64,000 bases of DNA, from positions 1 through 64,000 of the forward strand of contig NZ_MLFR01000004.1 in the NCBI RefSeq assembly GCF_002095475.1, in the 5' to 3' direction. The stretch comes from Pantoea rwandensis (lineage in GTDB: Bacteria; Pseudomonadota; Gammaproteobacteria; Enterobacterales; Enterobacteriaceae). Position numbers and translations under genes: made by a program. The notes beneath the pieces are model-generated. The model did no database searches and was not told where the DNA came from. It saw nothing but the letters and a program-made list of their open reading frames with translations. The first letter of the stretch is position 1, and the number at the start of each line of letters is the position of its first letter. Below, piece by piece: positions 29,391 to 39,695 of this stretch.

Positions 29391-31040
29391 ATGAGTGCCA
29401 CATTAAAGGATTTAAACCACCATCCGGCCGCACAAATAAAGTCCGCGCTATTATCGTTGCGTACCAGCCCGAAGCTGCTTTTTGTTATTGCAGCTGCGGC
29501 AACGCTCTCGGTGATCATCGCGCTGGTTCTGTGGGCCAACCAACAAAATTACCGCATTTTATTCAGCAGCGTCAGTGATGAAGACGGCGGTGCCATCGTG
29601 GCACAGCTGACTCAACTCAATGTGCCTTACCGCATTGATGTGTCGAGTGGCGTGATTCGCGTGCCGGATGGGCTGGTACATGAGGCGCGCATGAAGCTGG
29701 CCCAGCTTGGCTTACCCAAGGGGGGCGCGGTGGGTTTTGAACTGCTGGATCAGGAAAAGTTTGGTATCAGCCAGTTTAGCGAGCAGGTGAATTTCCAGCG
29801 GGCATTAGAGGGCGAACTCTCGCGGACCATTGAGAATCTTGGTCCGATCCAGTCAGCGCGTGTGCATTTGGCGGTGCCCAAACCGTCGATGTTCGTGCGA
29901 GACAAGAAACAGCCGACGGCGTCTGTCAGCGTCAATCTGGTCAAAGGACGCACACTCGATGACGCCCAGGTGGTGGCGATTACCCACCTGGTTGCCAGCG
30001 CGGTCACGGATCTGGCCGCTGAAAACGTCACGATAGTCGATCAGCGCGGCAATCTACTGACCCAGAGCGGCATGCGGGGTTTGCAAACCTCACAGCTTAA
30101 ATACACCAACGACATTGAGCGTGACTATCAGCAGCGCATTCAACGCATGCTGGCCCCGTTGGTGGGGGAAAACAATGTGCGTGCCCAGGTCACGGCGCAG
30201 ATTGATTTTACCCAGCTTGAGCAAACGCAAGAGCAGTATCAGCCGAATGCCGATCCACAAAAAATGGCGATCCGCAGCCGTCAGGCCAGCCAGACGGAGC
30301 AGGGCAATCAGCGCGGCGTGGGCGGCGTCCCTGGCGCGCTCAGCCATCAACCACCGACGCCCGCTACCGCGCCGATAACCCAGCCCTTGGGTTCAGGAGA
30401 AGCACAACGCCCCGCAGGCCAGCCGTATAACAACCGCAGCGATGAGACCACCAACTTTGAACTCGATCGTACGCTCATTCACAGCAAATCCAGTCTGGGT
30501 CGTATTGAGCGCCTCTCCGTTGCGGTGGTGATTAATCATCTGCCACAGGGCGATGAGGGCAGTGTTACCGCCATGAGCGAAGAGCAGCTGTCACGTATCA
30601 ACACCTTAGTGCAGGAGGCGATTGGCTATCGCGCGGCACGTGGTGACAGCATCAACATCATGCACGCGCCCTTCAATGGTGTGGTTGAAGAGTCTGCGCC
30701 TCCTCTTTGGCAGCAGGCCAGCTTCCATACGCTGCTGATGAACCTGTTCCGCTATCTGGTGATTGCGATCATCGCTTGGGTGATGTGGCGCAAGCTGGTG
30801 CAACCCAGCTGGGAACGCCACCAGCAGACCCGACTGCGTGAGATGGAAATGGAAAAAGAGGCGCGAGAAGACGCGCTGGCAGCCAAAAAGCACGCGGCTG
30901 AAAACGATGCTCGCTCTCGCGCCCAGCAGCGCATCAACACGGAACTCAGCACGCAGCAGCTGCGTGAAATGGCACAGCAGGAACCACGGGTGATTGCGCT
31001 GGTGATTCGACAGTGGATGAACAAGGAGGTGCGGCAGTGA
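29391..31040 (+). CDS. fliF: MS-ring protein FliF
   Basis: A 549-aa inner-membrane protein forming the MS ring, the base of the rotor and housing of the export gate. Two membrane segments are visible (about residues 26-47 and 446-465), enclosing the ring-building motif domains and a Pro/Gln-rich loop around 310-340. The short cytoplasmic C-terminus (NKEVRQ end) binds FliG. The ATG follows AGGAAGG. First gene of fliFGHIJK; the stop codon overlaps the fliG start. Confidence 0.96.
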   Translation: MSATLKDLNHHPAAQIKSALLSLRTSPKLLFVIAAAATLSVIIALVLWANQQNYRILFSSVSDEDGGAIVAQLTQLNVPYRIDVSSGVIRVPDGLVHEARMKLAQLGLPKGGAVGFELLDQEKFGISQFSEQVNFQRALEGELSRTIENLGPIQSARVHLAVPKPSMFVRDKKQPTASVSVNLVKGRTLDDAQVVAITHLVASAVTDLAAENVTIVDQRGNLLTQSGMRGLQTSQLKYTNDIERDYQQRIQRMLAPLVGENNVRAQVTAQIDFTQLEQTQEQYQPNADPQKMAIRSRQASQTEQGNQRGVGGVPGALSHQPPTPATAPITQPLGSGEAQRPAGQPYNNRSDETTNFELDRTLIHSKSSLGRIERLSVAVVINHLPQGDEGSVTAMSEEQLSRINTLVQEAIGYRAARGDSINIMHAPFNGVVEESAPPLWQQASFHTLLMNLFRYLVIAIIAWVMWRKLVQPSWERHQQTRLREMEMEKEAREDALAAKKHAAENDARSRAQQRINTELSTQQLREMAQQEPRVIALVIRQWMNKEVRQ

Positions 31041-32023
31041 ATGCGGCAGAAAAGAGCGCCATTGTGATGCTGACGCTGGGTGATGAGCTGGCGGCAGAAG
31101 TTTTCAAGCATTTGAATGCGCATGAAGTGAAGCAGATCGGCGGTTCCATGGTCAACATGGCCGGTTTTACCCATAACCAGATGGCCGCCGTGTTGCAGGA
31201 GTTTGAAAATGACTCCAGTGAATACGCGGCGCTCAGCCTTAATACCAATGAATATCTGCGCAGTGTGCTGGTGAAAGCGTTGGGGGAAGATCGTGCCAGT
31301 TCCTTGCTGGAAGACCTGCTGGATACACAGCAGGGCAGCAATGGGATGGAGACGCTCAACTTTATGGAGCCGCAATCGGTGTTTGATCTGATTCGCGAAG
31401 AGCACCCGCAGATCATCGCCACCATCCTGGTGCACCTCAAGCGCAATCAGGCCGCCGACGTATTGGGTAAGTTCGAAGATCGCGAGCGCAACGACATTAT
31501 GTTGCGTATCGCCACCTTTGGCGGGGTGCAGCCCGCAGCTTTGCAGGAGCTGACTGAAGTGCTGAATAACCTGCTCAATGGGCAAAATATTAAACGCAGC
31601 AAAATGGGTGGCGTGCGCCCTGCGGCAGAAATCCTCAATCTGATGAAGACACAGCAGGAGACGTCCGCCATTGAAGCGGTGCGTGAGTATGATCAGGAGC
31701 TGGCACAGAAACTGATCGACGAGATGTTCCTGTTTGAAAATCTTATTGAGATGGAAGATCGCCATATCCAGCGCTTGCTGCAAGAGATTGAAAACGAAAC
31801 GCTGCTGATTGCGCTGAAAGGGGCGGATGAAGCACTGCGCACCAAGTTCCTTGCCAATATGTCGCGCCGTCAGGCGGAGCTGATCCTCGACGATCTTGCC
31901 TCGCGTGGGCCGGTGCGTTTGTCACAAGTGGAAGCCGAGCAGAAAACCATTCTTAACATCGTGCGTAAGCTGGCGGAAGCGGGTGAGATTGTGATTGGAG
32001 GCAGCGACGATGCCTACGTCTGA
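31037..32023 (+). CDS. fliG: Rotor switch protein FliG
   Basis: A 328-aa switch protein of the C ring that interacts with the MotA stator to generate torque. The N-, middle ([13 protein letters not shown] motif) and C-terminal domains are all present; charged torque helix residues are in the segment [23 protein letters not shown]. Start is GTG 31037, 7 nt after AAGGAGG and overlapping the fliF TGA in GTGA. It overlaps fliH by 14 bp. Confidence 0.95.
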   Translation: MNAAEKSAIVMLTLGDELAAEVFKHLNAHEVKQIGGSMVNMAGFTHNQMAAVLQEFENDSSEYAALSLNTNEYLRSVLVKALGEDRASSLLEDLLDTQQGSNGMETLNFMEPQSVFDLIREEHPQIIATILVHLKRNQAADVLGKFEDRERNDIMLRIATFGGVQPAALQELTEVLNNLLNGQNIKRSKMGGVRPAAEILNLMKTQQETSAIEAVREYDQELAQKLIDEMFLFENLIEMEDRHIQRLLQEIENETLLIALKGADEALRTKFLANMSRRQAELILDDLASRGPVRLSQVEAEQKTILNIVRKLAEAGEIVIGGSDDAYV

Positions 32024-32702
32024 TCGCACACCTTGGCGCAGCTGGCAGCCAGACAACTTGCTGCATGAAACGCCAGAAGTCCCACCTGAGACCGACAACA
32101 CGTCCAATGATGCACAGCAACAAGCTGAATGGGCACGGCTGCGCAAACAGGCGGAGCAGCAGGGCTTTAACCAAGGGGTAAAGCAGGGTGAAGAAGCAGG
32201 TCATCAGCAAGGTTATGAGGCCGGCTGGCGCGAAGGTCATGAAGCAGGGATCGCGCAGGGAATGGAACAGGCCAGCACACAGCAGCAGGCCAAGCTGCGC
32301 GAGGCGGAGAGCTGGCTGCAGAACTTCACGCTGGCGATGGCAAACCTCGATAGCCTGATTCCTGGCCGCCTGGTGCAACTGGCGCTCACCGCCGTGCAGC
32401 AACTTTACGGCAGCAATTCCCTGGTGGATCACCACAGGCTGCTGCAACAGATCCGCGATTTACTGCAGCAGGATGCCTTACTGCACGGCAATCTCCAGCT
32501 GTATGTGCATCCCGATGATTTTGCCGTGGTTGAGCAAGCACTGACCGAAGGACTGATGCAGGCGGGATGGCAATTGCACAGCGATGCACAACTCTCTCCC
32601 GGAGGTTGCCGGATAACATCGGCAGACAGCGAGTTTGATGCCAGCGTGGAAACACGCTGGCAGGCGCTGTGCCAACTGATGCGCAAGGAGATCAACTCGT
32701 GA
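32010..32702 (+). CDS. fliH: Flagellar ATPase regulator FliH
   Basis: A 230-aa stator-like regulator of the FliI ATPase that links it to the C ring. The middle has the GxxxG-type repeats characteristic of FliH ([21 protein letters not shown] and on to about residue 90). The N-terminus has the Trp-containing C-ring anchor (PWRSWQPDN). ATG 32010 has GGAGG upstream; it lies inside the 3' end of fliG. The stop overlaps the fliI GTG. Confidence 0.93.
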   Translation: MPTSDRTPWRSWQPDNLLHETPEVPPETDNTSNDAQQQAEWARLRKQAEQQGFNQGVKQGEEAGHQQGYEAGWREGHEAGIAQGMEQASTQQQAKLREAESWLQNFTLAMANLDSLIPGRLVQLALTAVQQLYGSNSLVDHHRLLQQIRDLLQQDALLHGNLQLYVHPDDFAVVEQALTEGLMQAGWQLHSDAQLSPGGCRITSADSEFDASVETRWQALCQLMRKEINS

Positions 32703-34062
32703 GCCAGCAACTGCGGCAGTGGCTCAACGCCTTGGATGATATTGAAAGCAAAATCGCGTCGGTGCCGGTGTTTCGGCAATACGGCAAACTGACGCGAGCC
32801 ACTGGTCTGGTGATGGAAGCGGTCGGGCTGGTTTTACCGATCGGCGCACTGTGCCGGGTGGAACGGCAAACTCTGCAGGGTAAAGCGGCTGTTGACAGCG
32901 AAGTGGTGGGGTTCAACGGGCATACGCTCTACCTGATGCCGCTGGAGCAGGTGGATGGCATGGTGCCCGGCGCACGCGTATACGCGCCTGATGGCGACAG
33001 CTGTGGCGGTAAACAGCTCCCGCTCGGGCCGCAGTTACTGGGACGTGTGCTGGATGCTCAAGGACATCCGCTTGATGGGGGCGCCATGCTGGGTAAACCG
33101 CTGGCGAATTTAGTCACGACCTCACTCAATCCGCTGCATCGCGATCCGATCAAAACCGTGCTGGATGTCGGCGTACAGGCGATTAACGGCCTGCTGACCG
33201 TGGGGCGTGGGCAGCGTATGGGACTGTTTGCGGGTTCGGGCGCGGTAAAAGTGTGCTGCTGGGCATGATGGCGCGTTTCACCAATGCTGATGTGATTGTG
33301 GTCGGCCTGATTGGTGAACGTGGGCGTGAAGTGAAAGATTTTATTGAAAATATTCTCGGTGAAGCGGGGCGCGAGCGGGCAGTTGTCGTCGCCGCACCTG
33401 CTGATGTTTCCCCTATTCTGCGTATGCAGGGCGCGGTGTATGCCACGCGGATTGCAGAAGATTTCCGCGATCGCGGTTTAAACGTTTTGCTGATCATGGA
33501 TTCCCTGACGCGCTATGCCATGGCTCAGCGAGAAATTGCGTTAGCCATCGGTGAACCTCCCGCCACCAAAGGCTACCCGCCTTCGGTGTTTGCACGCCTT
33601 CCTGCGCTGGTCGAACGTGCCGGTAACGGCGTGGCGGGAGGAGGATCGATCACCGCGTTCTATACCGTTTTGACGGAAGGCGACGATCAACAAGATCCCA
33701 TCGCGGATGCAGCACGCGCGATTCTTGACGGCCATATCGTGTTATCGCGCCGTCTGGCGGAGGGCGGCCACTATCCCGCGATCGACATTGAGGCATCGAT
33801 CAGCCGCGCCATGACTGAGCTGATCCCGCATGTGCAGTTCCGCAAGATTCAACGCTTCAGACAACTTCTGGCCTGCTATCAACGTAACCGCGATTTGGTC
33901 AGCGTGGGCGCGTACGTAAAGGGCAGTGATGCCTTGCTCGACCAGGCAATCGAACGCTTTCCCGCCCTGGAGGCATTTTTGCTACAGGCCATCCACCAAC
34001 GCAACCGTTATGACGATGCGACAGCAGCGCTGACGAAGTTATTTCCTGACATCACGGAGTGA
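32699..34062 (+). pseudogene. fliI: Flagellar export ATPase FliI, frameshifted in Walker A
   Basis: FliI is the F1-beta-like ATPase that drives substrate unloading in flagellar export. The first frame starts at GTG 32699 (AAGGAG upstream) and runs to a stop at 33268. Family sequence continues in another frame from about 33245 ([21 protein letters not shown]). The break is inside the nucleotide-binding loop: GLFAGSG should continue as VGKS, and one added base at 33236-33245 gives exactly that. Corrected length is 454 aa (E. coli 457). All later motifs, including the Walker [12 protein letters not shown], are intact. As read, no ATPase can form; FliI loss is tolerated in some flagellar mutants. 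A sequencing error remains possible. Confidence 0.9.
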
Positions 34063-34064
34063 CG

Positions 34065-34514
34065 ATGAGCAACCCCAATCCGATGGTTATGCTGCGCGAC
34101 AGAGCAGAAGAGACACTCAGCGCAACGACGCAAGCGCTGGGGACAGTGCAGCAGAGCCTGCAGCAGGCGATGGCGCAGCATCAGCAGCTACAAAGCTATC
34201 AGTGTGAATACCAGCAGTCATTGCGTCAGGGGATGACGGGGGAAGGCATGTCGGTGGCACATCTGATCAATCATCAGGCGTTTATTGTGTCGCTGGGTCA
34301 GGTGGTTAAACAGCATGAGAGCCAGATTGATCGCTGTGAACAAGCGGTTGATCGGGCTAAGCGGCGCTGGGTCGATGACAAACAGCGGCTGAATGCCTTC
34401 GACACGCTACTGGAACGGCGGCAAGGTGTGCAGGCGTTACAGGAAATACGCCGTGAGCAGAAGTTGATGGATGAGTGTGCCCAGCGAGTGAGTCAAAGGC
34501 GTGTGCGCCCATGA
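34065..34514 (+). CDS. fliJ: Flagellar export chaperone/coupler FliJ
   Basis: A 149-aa coiled-coil protein that couples the FliHI ATPase to FlhA, homologous to the F1 gamma subunit. It is Gln-rich and almost entirely helical. ATG 34065 (MSNPNPMV) follows the fliI stop by 2 bp, with GGAG upstream; a GTG at 34059 overlaps the fliI stop and is an alternative. The last residues overlap fliK by 4 bp. Confidence 0.9.
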   Translation: MSNPNPMVMLRDRAEETLSATTQALGTVQQSLQQAMAQHQQLQSYQCEYQQSLRQGMTGEGMSVAHLINHQAFIVSLGQVVKQHESQIDRCEQAVDRAKRRWVDDKQRLNAFDTLLERRQGVQALQEIRREQKLMDECAQRVSQRRVRP

Positions 34515-35509
34515 AAATCGATCTTACGGCACTTTTTAGCGGGAAACTGCTTACCTTACTGCACCCCCAGGTGCCGAACGGCAGAGGGTTTACTGAACTC
34601 ATGCAGGAAAAACAGCAGGCTAACGAGCTGGGGAGTGACGTGCCGATGATAACGCAAGATCTGCCCCTGGCACTCCCGCTGCCACCACCGGCTATCGAGT
34701 TGTCACCCGCTATCCAGTCGGCGCTGATATCTGCCATCCAGCCGCTGCCGGCCTCCGCGCCCGATACTGCGTCAGTGCAGCCAGTCACTGAACCGCGTCA
34801 ACACAATCCGCAGTGGCAGCTACAGCAGTTAGTGATCCAGCACGCCGCCGCACCTGAATCGTCTCCCCAAGTGCCCGTCACCTCTGGTGTGCCACCATTG
34901 ACGGCAGCCGTTCACCCAGAGCCGCCGCCCGTCACTGCTGTAGTAGCTGAAGGGATGCCAGTCGCTAGCATCGAAGGGGGTGCTGAGCCGGTTCAGTCAG
35001 TCCCGAGTAGTCTGCTGGCGAGCACGTCCGGTTTGCGCCCCTCGCCAACCCCATCGCTGATTGCCACCGCCGTCATCCATCAGCCACCGCAGTCACCGCA
35101 ATGGCCGCAGGAGGTCAGCCAGCACATCGTTACGTTGAGTCGCAACGGTGTGCACAATGCGGAAATCCGCCTGCATCCCGAGAGCTTAGGTTCACTGCAG
35201 ATTTCCCTGCGCGTGCAGCATGAGCAGGCGCAAATTCACATTGTGAGCGAACATGCGGTGGTGCGCCATGCGATGGAACAGGCATTGCCGCAGCTGCGAG
35301 CGGCGTTGGCCGAGACGGGTATGCAGCTGGCGCAGGCAAACATCAGTGGGGATAGCGCGAATGCGCATACTGGCGATCGGCGGGGTACGCCTCAGCCACA
35401 ACAGCCCCCGTCTGAAACCCAAGATCATCATGGTGATGAAGATGAATCCGTGAATACCGTATTAACGCCACTACCAGGTAATAGCAGTGCAATTAATACC
35501 TTTGTATAA
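34511..35509 (+). CDS. fliK: Hook-length control protein FliK
   Basis: A 332-aa secreted molecular ruler that triggers the substrate switch through FlhB. The N-terminal and central region is Pro/Ala-rich and poorly conserved, as usual for FliK. The C-terminal switch domain has the conserved HPESLGSLQISLRV block (about residues 220-240), followed by an acidic/Gln tail. It starts with ATG in an ATGA overlap with fliJ. It is the last gene of fliFGHIJK; a 174-bp gap follows. Confidence 0.9.
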   Translation: MKIDLTALFSGKLLTLLHPQVPNGRGFTELMQEKQQANELGSDVPMITQDLPLALPLPPPAIELSPAIQSALISAIQPLPASAPDTASVQPVTEPRQHNPQWQLQQLVIQHAAAPESSPQVPVTSGVPPLTAAVHPEPPPVTAVVAEGMPVASIEGGAEPVQSVPSSLLASTSGLRPSPTPSLIATAVIHQPPQSPQWPQEVSQHIVTLSRNGVHNAEIRLHPESLGSLQISLRVQHEQAQIHIVSEHAVVRHAMEQALPQLRAALAETGMQLAQANISGDSANAHTGDRRGTPQPQQPPSETQDHHGDEDESVNTVLTPLPGNSSAINTFV

Positions 35510-35544
35510 AGAGGTTAATTAGCGTCAGAAGTGAATCGACATTG

Positions 35545-35576
35545 GTTAATTTAATTAACATTGAAAGCGTTATAAT
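35545..35576 (+). promoter_or_regulatory. Palindrome and TATAAT upstream of fliL
   Basis: A perfect 7-1-7 palindrome, GTTAATT-T-AATTAAC (35545-35559), ends 11 bp before a perfect TATAAT (35571-35576). The expected -35 position (35548-35553, AATTTA) lies within the palindrome and is a poor match to TTGACA, so activator-dependent transcription or an operator is plausible. It sits 108 bp before the fliL ATG. Confidence 0.5.
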
Positions 35577-35683
35577 AAAAACGATTCGTGGCGGCGTCAT
35601 TATTGTTCGTATTTTTATATGACCAATAGATAGCAAGGTTGCGGGAACACTCTATTTTAAAAGTACCTCTGAGCATATTCATT

Positions 35684-36172
35684 ATGGATGAAGAAAATAA
35701 TCATAAGACAAAGCGTAACCGCCTGCGATCAATCCTTATTATTCTGCTGGTTCTGGCGGTCATTGCTGGAGCAGGTGTAGCGGGGTATCTGTTTTGGCAA
35801 AGTAAAATGGCGCAGCCTCCTGAAGAGGGTGAGCAAGTGGTGGTAGCAAAAGTCGAACCCGTTTATGTGCCTTTTAATACTTTCACAGTGAGTTTAAAAC
35901 CGACCGATGATGAATTCGATCGCGTGCTGTATTTGGGTATCACGGTGAGTTTTACGGAATCGGATTCCGTCGCGACGTTGACAAAATTTATGCCGGAATA
36001 TCGCAGTCGCCTGTTTATGTTATTTACGCAGCAGACTTATGAAGGCTTATCGACGGATGAAGGAAAAAGTCAGCTGATTAGCCGTATTCAACATGAACTC
36101 AGTCAGCCCTTGGCACATCAGCAGATGATTATGCCCGCTGAGGTGTTAATTAATGAATTTATTCTGCGGTAA
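35684..36172 (+). CDS. fliL: Flagellar stator-associated protein FliL
   Basis: A 162-aa single-pass inner-membrane protein that forms a ring around the stator units and stabilises them. A basic N-terminus (KTKRNRLRS) precedes one membrane segment (about residues 17-39), then a periplasmic domain ending in NEFILR as in other FliL proteins. I choose ATG 35684 (MDEENNH); a TTG at 35639 in the same frame would add 15 residues. It opens the fliLMNOPQR unit. Confidence 0.9.
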   Translation: MDEENNHKTKRNRLRSILIILLVLAVIAGAGVAGYLFWQSKMAQPPEEGEQVVVAKVEPVYVPFNTFTVSLKPTDDEFDRVLYLGITVSFTESDSVATLTKFMPEYRSRLFMLFTQQTYEGLSTDEGKSQLISRIQHELSQPLAHQQMIMPAEVLINEFILR

Positions 36173-36177
36173 TCATT

Positions 36178-37188
36178 ATGTCTGATAGCTTTTTGTCTCA
36201 GGATGAAATTGATCGCTTGCTGAATGCCGACAGTGACAACAGCGAAGCGCAGCAGGGCGAAGCCGAAGCGCCGGGTATCACGCCCTATGATCCCCACACG
36301 CAGCGCCGCGTGATCCGTGAGCGTCTGCATTCGCTGGAGATCATCAACGAACGCTTCGCCCGTCAGTTCCGCATGGGGCTGTTTAATCTGCTGCGCCGTG
36401 GCCCAGACGTTACTGCCGGGAATATTCAGATTCAGTCATACCACGAGTTTGCGCGCAATTTACCGGTGCCAACCAACCTGAATTTGATCCATTTACACCC
36501 GTTACGCGGCACGTCGTTGATGGCGTTTTCACCGGGGCTGGTATTTATGGCCGTCGATAATCTGTTTGGCGGCGATGGACGGTTTCCCACCAAAGCCGAT
36601 GGTCGCGAATTCACGCCAACTGAACAGCGCGTGATTCATCGCATGCTCAGTATGGCGCGCGAAGCCTATGAGTTCGCCTGGAGCACCATCTTCAGCATCA
36701 AAACCGAATACATCCGCTCCGAGATGCAAGTGAAGTTTACCAATATCACCTCATCGCCCAATGATGTGGTGGTCACCACGCCGTTTTCGATTGAGATCGG
36801 CTCGCATCGTGGTGAATTCAATATTTGTATCCCCTTCAGCACCATCGAGCCGCTGCGTGAGCTGTTAAGTAATCCACCGATGAGCCACACCCGCAGCGAA
36901 GATGCCAACTGGCGCGGCATGCTGGCGAGCCAAATGCGTGAAACCCAGCTTGAGGTCGTGGCAACGATGACCGAAATGGAAACCCGGCTTTCCCGCGTCA
37001 TGAGCATGAAGCAAGGCGATGTGCTGACCTTCGACAAACAAGAACGTATTACCGCCAGCGCGGGCGGCGTGCCGATTTTTACCGCGCAGTATGGCGCCGT
37101 TAACAACCAATATGCACTCAAGGTTGAGCAGATGGTTCAGCCCGCATTGTCATCATTAAGCAAGGAGCCACTTCCCCATGAGCGATAA
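36178..37188 (+). CDS. fliM: Rotor switch protein FliM
   Basis: A 336-aa C-ring protein that binds phosphorylated CheY. The N-terminal CheY-binding peptide LSQDEIDRLL (residues 5-14) is intact, followed by the middle domain and a C-terminal FliN-like domain. Length equals E. coli FliM (334). It overlaps fliN by 11 bp. Confidence 0.96.
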   Translation: MSDSFLSQDEIDRLLNADSDNSEAQQGEAEAPGITPYDPHTQRRVIRERLHSLEIINERFARQFRMGLFNLLRRGPDVTAGNIQIQSYHEFARNLPVPTNLNLIHLHPLRGTSLMAFSPGLVFMAVDNLFGGDGRFPTKADGREFTPTEQRVIHRMLSMAREAYEFAWSTIFSIKTEYIRSEMQVKFTNITSSPNDVVVTTPFSIEIGSHRGEFNICIPFSTIEPLRELLSNPPMSHTRSEDANWRGMLASQMRETQLEVVATMTEMETRLSRVMSMKQGDVLTFDKQERITASAGGVPIFTAQYGAVNNQYALKVEQMVQPALSSLSKEPLPHER

Positions 37189-37549
37189 CCCTACATCGAC
37201 GAATGCCGAAGACCCGTCTATCGACAATCTTTGGGGAGACGCACTGAACGAGCAGCAAACCTCCACTAGCGCGATGGCACCAGAAGTTGAAGATCTCAGC
37301 CTTATCATGGATATCCCGGTCAAAATGAGCGTGGAGCTGGGGCGCACGAAAATGACCATCAAAGAGCTGCTGCGTTTAAGCCAGGGCTCGGTGGTGGCGC
37401 TGGATGGCCTGGCCGGTGAGCCGCTGGATATTCTGATCAATGGCTATTTGATTGCCCAAGGTGAAGTGGTGGTGGTGTCGGACAAATTCGGTATACGCAT
37501 CACTGAGATCATCACGCCCTCTGAACGCATGCATCGCCTGAGCCGCTAA
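37178..37549 (+). CDS. fliN: Rotor switch protein FliN
   Basis: A 123-aa C-ring protein, forming the lower ring with FliM and docking FliH. The SpoA-type domain is visible in the C-terminal 75 residues (VKMSVELGRTKMTIKELLRL ... VVSDKFGIRITEII). It overlaps fliM at its start; the last base of its TAA is the A of the fliO ATG. Confidence 0.96.
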   Translation: MSDNPTSTNAEDPSIDNLWGDALNEQQTSTSAMAPEVEDLSLIMDIPVKMSVELGRTKMTIKELLRLSQGSVVALDGLAGEPLDILINGYLIAQGEVVVVSDKFGIRITEIITPSERMHRLSR

Positions 37550-37830
37550 TGAAGGCACTCCTTCCAGATGAATCAGGGTTGATGACGCTGATCGGTGCGC
37601 TGGCCTGCGTGCTGCTGCTGATGGTGGCGCTTGCCTGGTGTGCCCGGCGCAGTGGCTGGGTACAGCGTTTCCAGCGCAGTCAACAAAGCATCCATGTACT
37701 GACCAGCGTTTCGCTTGGCGCGCGTGCAAAGGTGGTGCTGGTGGATGTGGGTGAACATCGGTTTTTGTTGGGGGTCACCGCCAGCCAGATTACGTGCCTC
37801 AGTCGGGAAAAAGTCGAGGGCGATGCATGA
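37549..37830 (+). CDS. fliO: Flagellar export assembly protein FliO
   Basis: A 93-aa single-pass membrane protein that assists assembly of the FliP ring. A hydrophobic segment (about residues 12-28, [17 protein letters not shown]) precedes a small soluble part with the FliO signature [20 protein letters not shown]. It is coupled to fliN (TAATG) and to fliP (ATGA). Confidence 0.92.
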   Translation: MKALLPDESGLMTLIGALACVLLLMVALAWCARRSGWVQRFQRSQQSIHVLTSVSLGARAKVVLVDVGEHRFLLGVTASQITCLSREKVEGDA

Positions 37831-38558
37831 CGGGCCGGATCTTGTTCGCGCTGCTGCTGTGGCTTGTCGCGAGCAGTGCAGGTGCCGCAAACAGTGACAT
37901 CGTGCTGGCACGCCCCACCGAGGCGGCCGGATGGACGTTACCGCTGCAAACCCTGGTGCTGCTGAGTAGCTTCGCCTTTATTCCCGGCATCTTGCTGATG
38001 ATGACCGGGTTCACCCGCATCGTGATCGTGCTGGGGTTACTGCGCAATGCACTGGGCACGCCAACTGCACCGCCGAATCAGGTGCTGATAGGCTTGGCGC
38101 TGTTTCTCACCTTTTATGTGATGTCGCCAGTGTTGAGCCAAATCTACCAGACGGCGTGGCAGCCGCTGCAAAGCAACAGCATCACCATGGAACAGGCGTT
38201 GACTGAAGGGGTTAAGCCGCTGCGTGCGTTTATGCTCGATCAGACGCGGGAAAGTGACCTGGCGCTGTTTGCCGGTATCGCCAAAATCGACATGATCGAG
38301 GGGCCGGAAGCGGTGCCGCTGCGCATCCTGGTGCCCGCGTTTGTCACCAGCGAACTGAAAACCGCCTTCCAGATCGGCTTCACCATTTTTATCCCGTTTT
38401 TAATCATAGACTTAGTTGTCGCCAGCATTCTGATGGCGCTGGGGATGATGATGGTACCGCCCACCACTATCGCACTACCGTTCAAGCTGATGCTCTTTGT
38501 GCTGGTGGATGGTTGGCAGCTGCTGTTGGGTTCACTGGCACAGAGTTTCTATAGCTAA
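37827..38558 (+). CDS. fliP: Flagellar export gate protein FliP
   Basis: A 243-aa membrane subunit of the export gate pore (five copies per FliP5Q4R1). It has a cleavable signal peptide (residues 1-18, ending AGA), several membrane segments and conserved blocks [19 protein letters not shown] and [21 protein letters not shown] 37827 overlaps the fliO stop in ATGA. Confidence 0.96.
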   Translation: MTGRILFALLLWLVASSAGAANSDIVLARPTEAAGWTLPLQTLVLLSSFAFIPGILLMMTGFTRIVIVLGLLRNALGTPTAPPNQVLIGLALFLTFYVMSPVLSQIYQTAWQPLQSNSITMEQALTEGVKPLRAFMLDQTRESDLALFAGIAKIDMIEGPEAVPLRILVPAFVTSELKTAFQIGFTIFIPFLIIDLVVASILMALGMMMVPPTTIALPFKLMLFVLVDGWQLLLGSLAQSFYS

Positions 38559-38568
38559 GGGATAAGTG

Positions 38569-38838
38569 ATGACACCAGAAAGCGTCATGATGCTAGGGAT
38601 GCAGGCGATTAAGGTCGGCTTGATGATCGCGGGCCCGTTGTTACTCGCCGCACTGGTGACGGGACTGGCTATCAGCATTATGCAGGCCGCGACTCAGATC
38701 AATGAAATGACCATGACCTTTATCCCCAAAATCCTGATGATCGTCGGCGTGGCGGTCCTGCTTGGCCCCTGGATGCTGAAAATTTTCATTGAGTATGTGC
38801 GCACGGTATTTATTAGTCTTCCTTACGTGATCGGCTAA
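38569..38838 (+). CDS. fliQ: Flagellar export gate protein FliQ
   Basis: An 89-aa protein with two membrane helices, four copies of which form part of the export gate. Length is that of the family (89 aa in E. coli), and the conserved central stretch ISIMQAATQINEMTMTFIPK is intact. ATG 38569, preceded by AAGG 8 nt upstream; GTG 38566 is an alternative in the same frame. Confidence 0.95.
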   Translation: MTPESVMMLGMQAIKVGLMIAGPLLLAALVTGLAISIMQAATQINEMTMTFIPKILMIVGVAVLLGPWMLKIFIEYVRTVFISLPYVIG

Positions 38839-38840
38839 TC

Positions 38841-39617
38841 ATGCTGGCGTTGGCTCCCGAGTTGCTTGCTGCACATCTCAGCCACACTTTTTTTATTATG
38901 GTGCGTGTGGGGGTACTGCTGTTTGTCGCCCCCATCTTTAGCGAGAAAGTAATCAGTAAACGGTTACGCGCGGGGCTGGCCTTGCTGATTGCCTTACTGA
39001 TTGCTCCCTCTGTTCCTGAGAGCCAGGTGTCACTGATGTCGTGGAGCGCAGTCTGGCTGCTGGTCAAACAAGCCATGATTGGCGCCGCGCTCGGACTCAC
39101 GCTGCAGCTGCTGTTCGCCGCAGTGCGACTGTGCGGGGAGATCGTTGGCATGCAGATGGGACTCTCTTTCGCCACCTTCTTTGATCCCAATAGCGGTAAC
39201 ACGCCGGTGATTTCGCGCTTTCTCAACCTTCTGGCGATGCTGCTGTTTCTCAGCGTTAATGGGCACCTGTGGCTGTTGGCCTTACTGGCAGAGAGCTTTG
39301 TCACCTTACCTGTGAATGCCGATCCATTGCATGCTGGAGGTTTGCTGAATGTGGTGAGTCTGGCGGGGATAATTTTCAGCCAGGGGCTGATAATGGGATT
39401 GCCCATCATCACACTTCTGCTGTGCATCAATATGGCGCTGGGGTTATTGAATCGTTTAACGCCTCAGCTCTCGATCTTTGTGGTGGGTTTTCCTCTGACG
39501 CTGGGCGTTGGCATGCTGGCGCTGTTTCTCATCGCGGATACGTTACCGCCATTCTTTATGCGGCTGATGGCAAGCATGTTTGCCGAGATGGAACAGTTGC
39601 TGGTGGCGCTGTGGTAA
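38841..39617 (+). CDS. fliR: Flagellar export gate protein FliR
   Basis: A 258-aa protein with about six membrane segments, single copy in the FliP5Q4R1 gate. Conserved block GEIVGMQMGLSFATFFDPNSG is present. It starts 2 bp after fliQ and is the last gene of the fliL unit; the convergent FidL-like gene ends 78 bp downstream. No strong terminator is visible between them. Confidence 0.95.
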   Translation: MLALAPELLAAHLSHTFFIMVRVGVLLFVAPIFSEKVISKRLRAGLALLIALLIAPSVPESQVSLMSWSAVWLLVKQAMIGAALGLTLQLLFAAVRLCGEIVGMQMGLSFATFFDPNSGNTPVISRFLNLLAMLLFLSVNGHLWLLALLAESFVTLPVNADPLHAGGLLNVVSLAGIIFSQGLIMGLPIITLLLCINMALGLLNRLTPQLSIFVVGFPLTLGVGMLALFLIADTLPPFFMRLMASMFAEMEQLLVALW

Positions 39618-39695
39618 CGGCGCCATCCCGTCCATGCTGTCGCAGCGCAATTTATTTCGCATTGGCCTTTCCAGCACGCGCTATTAAACGCGTCG

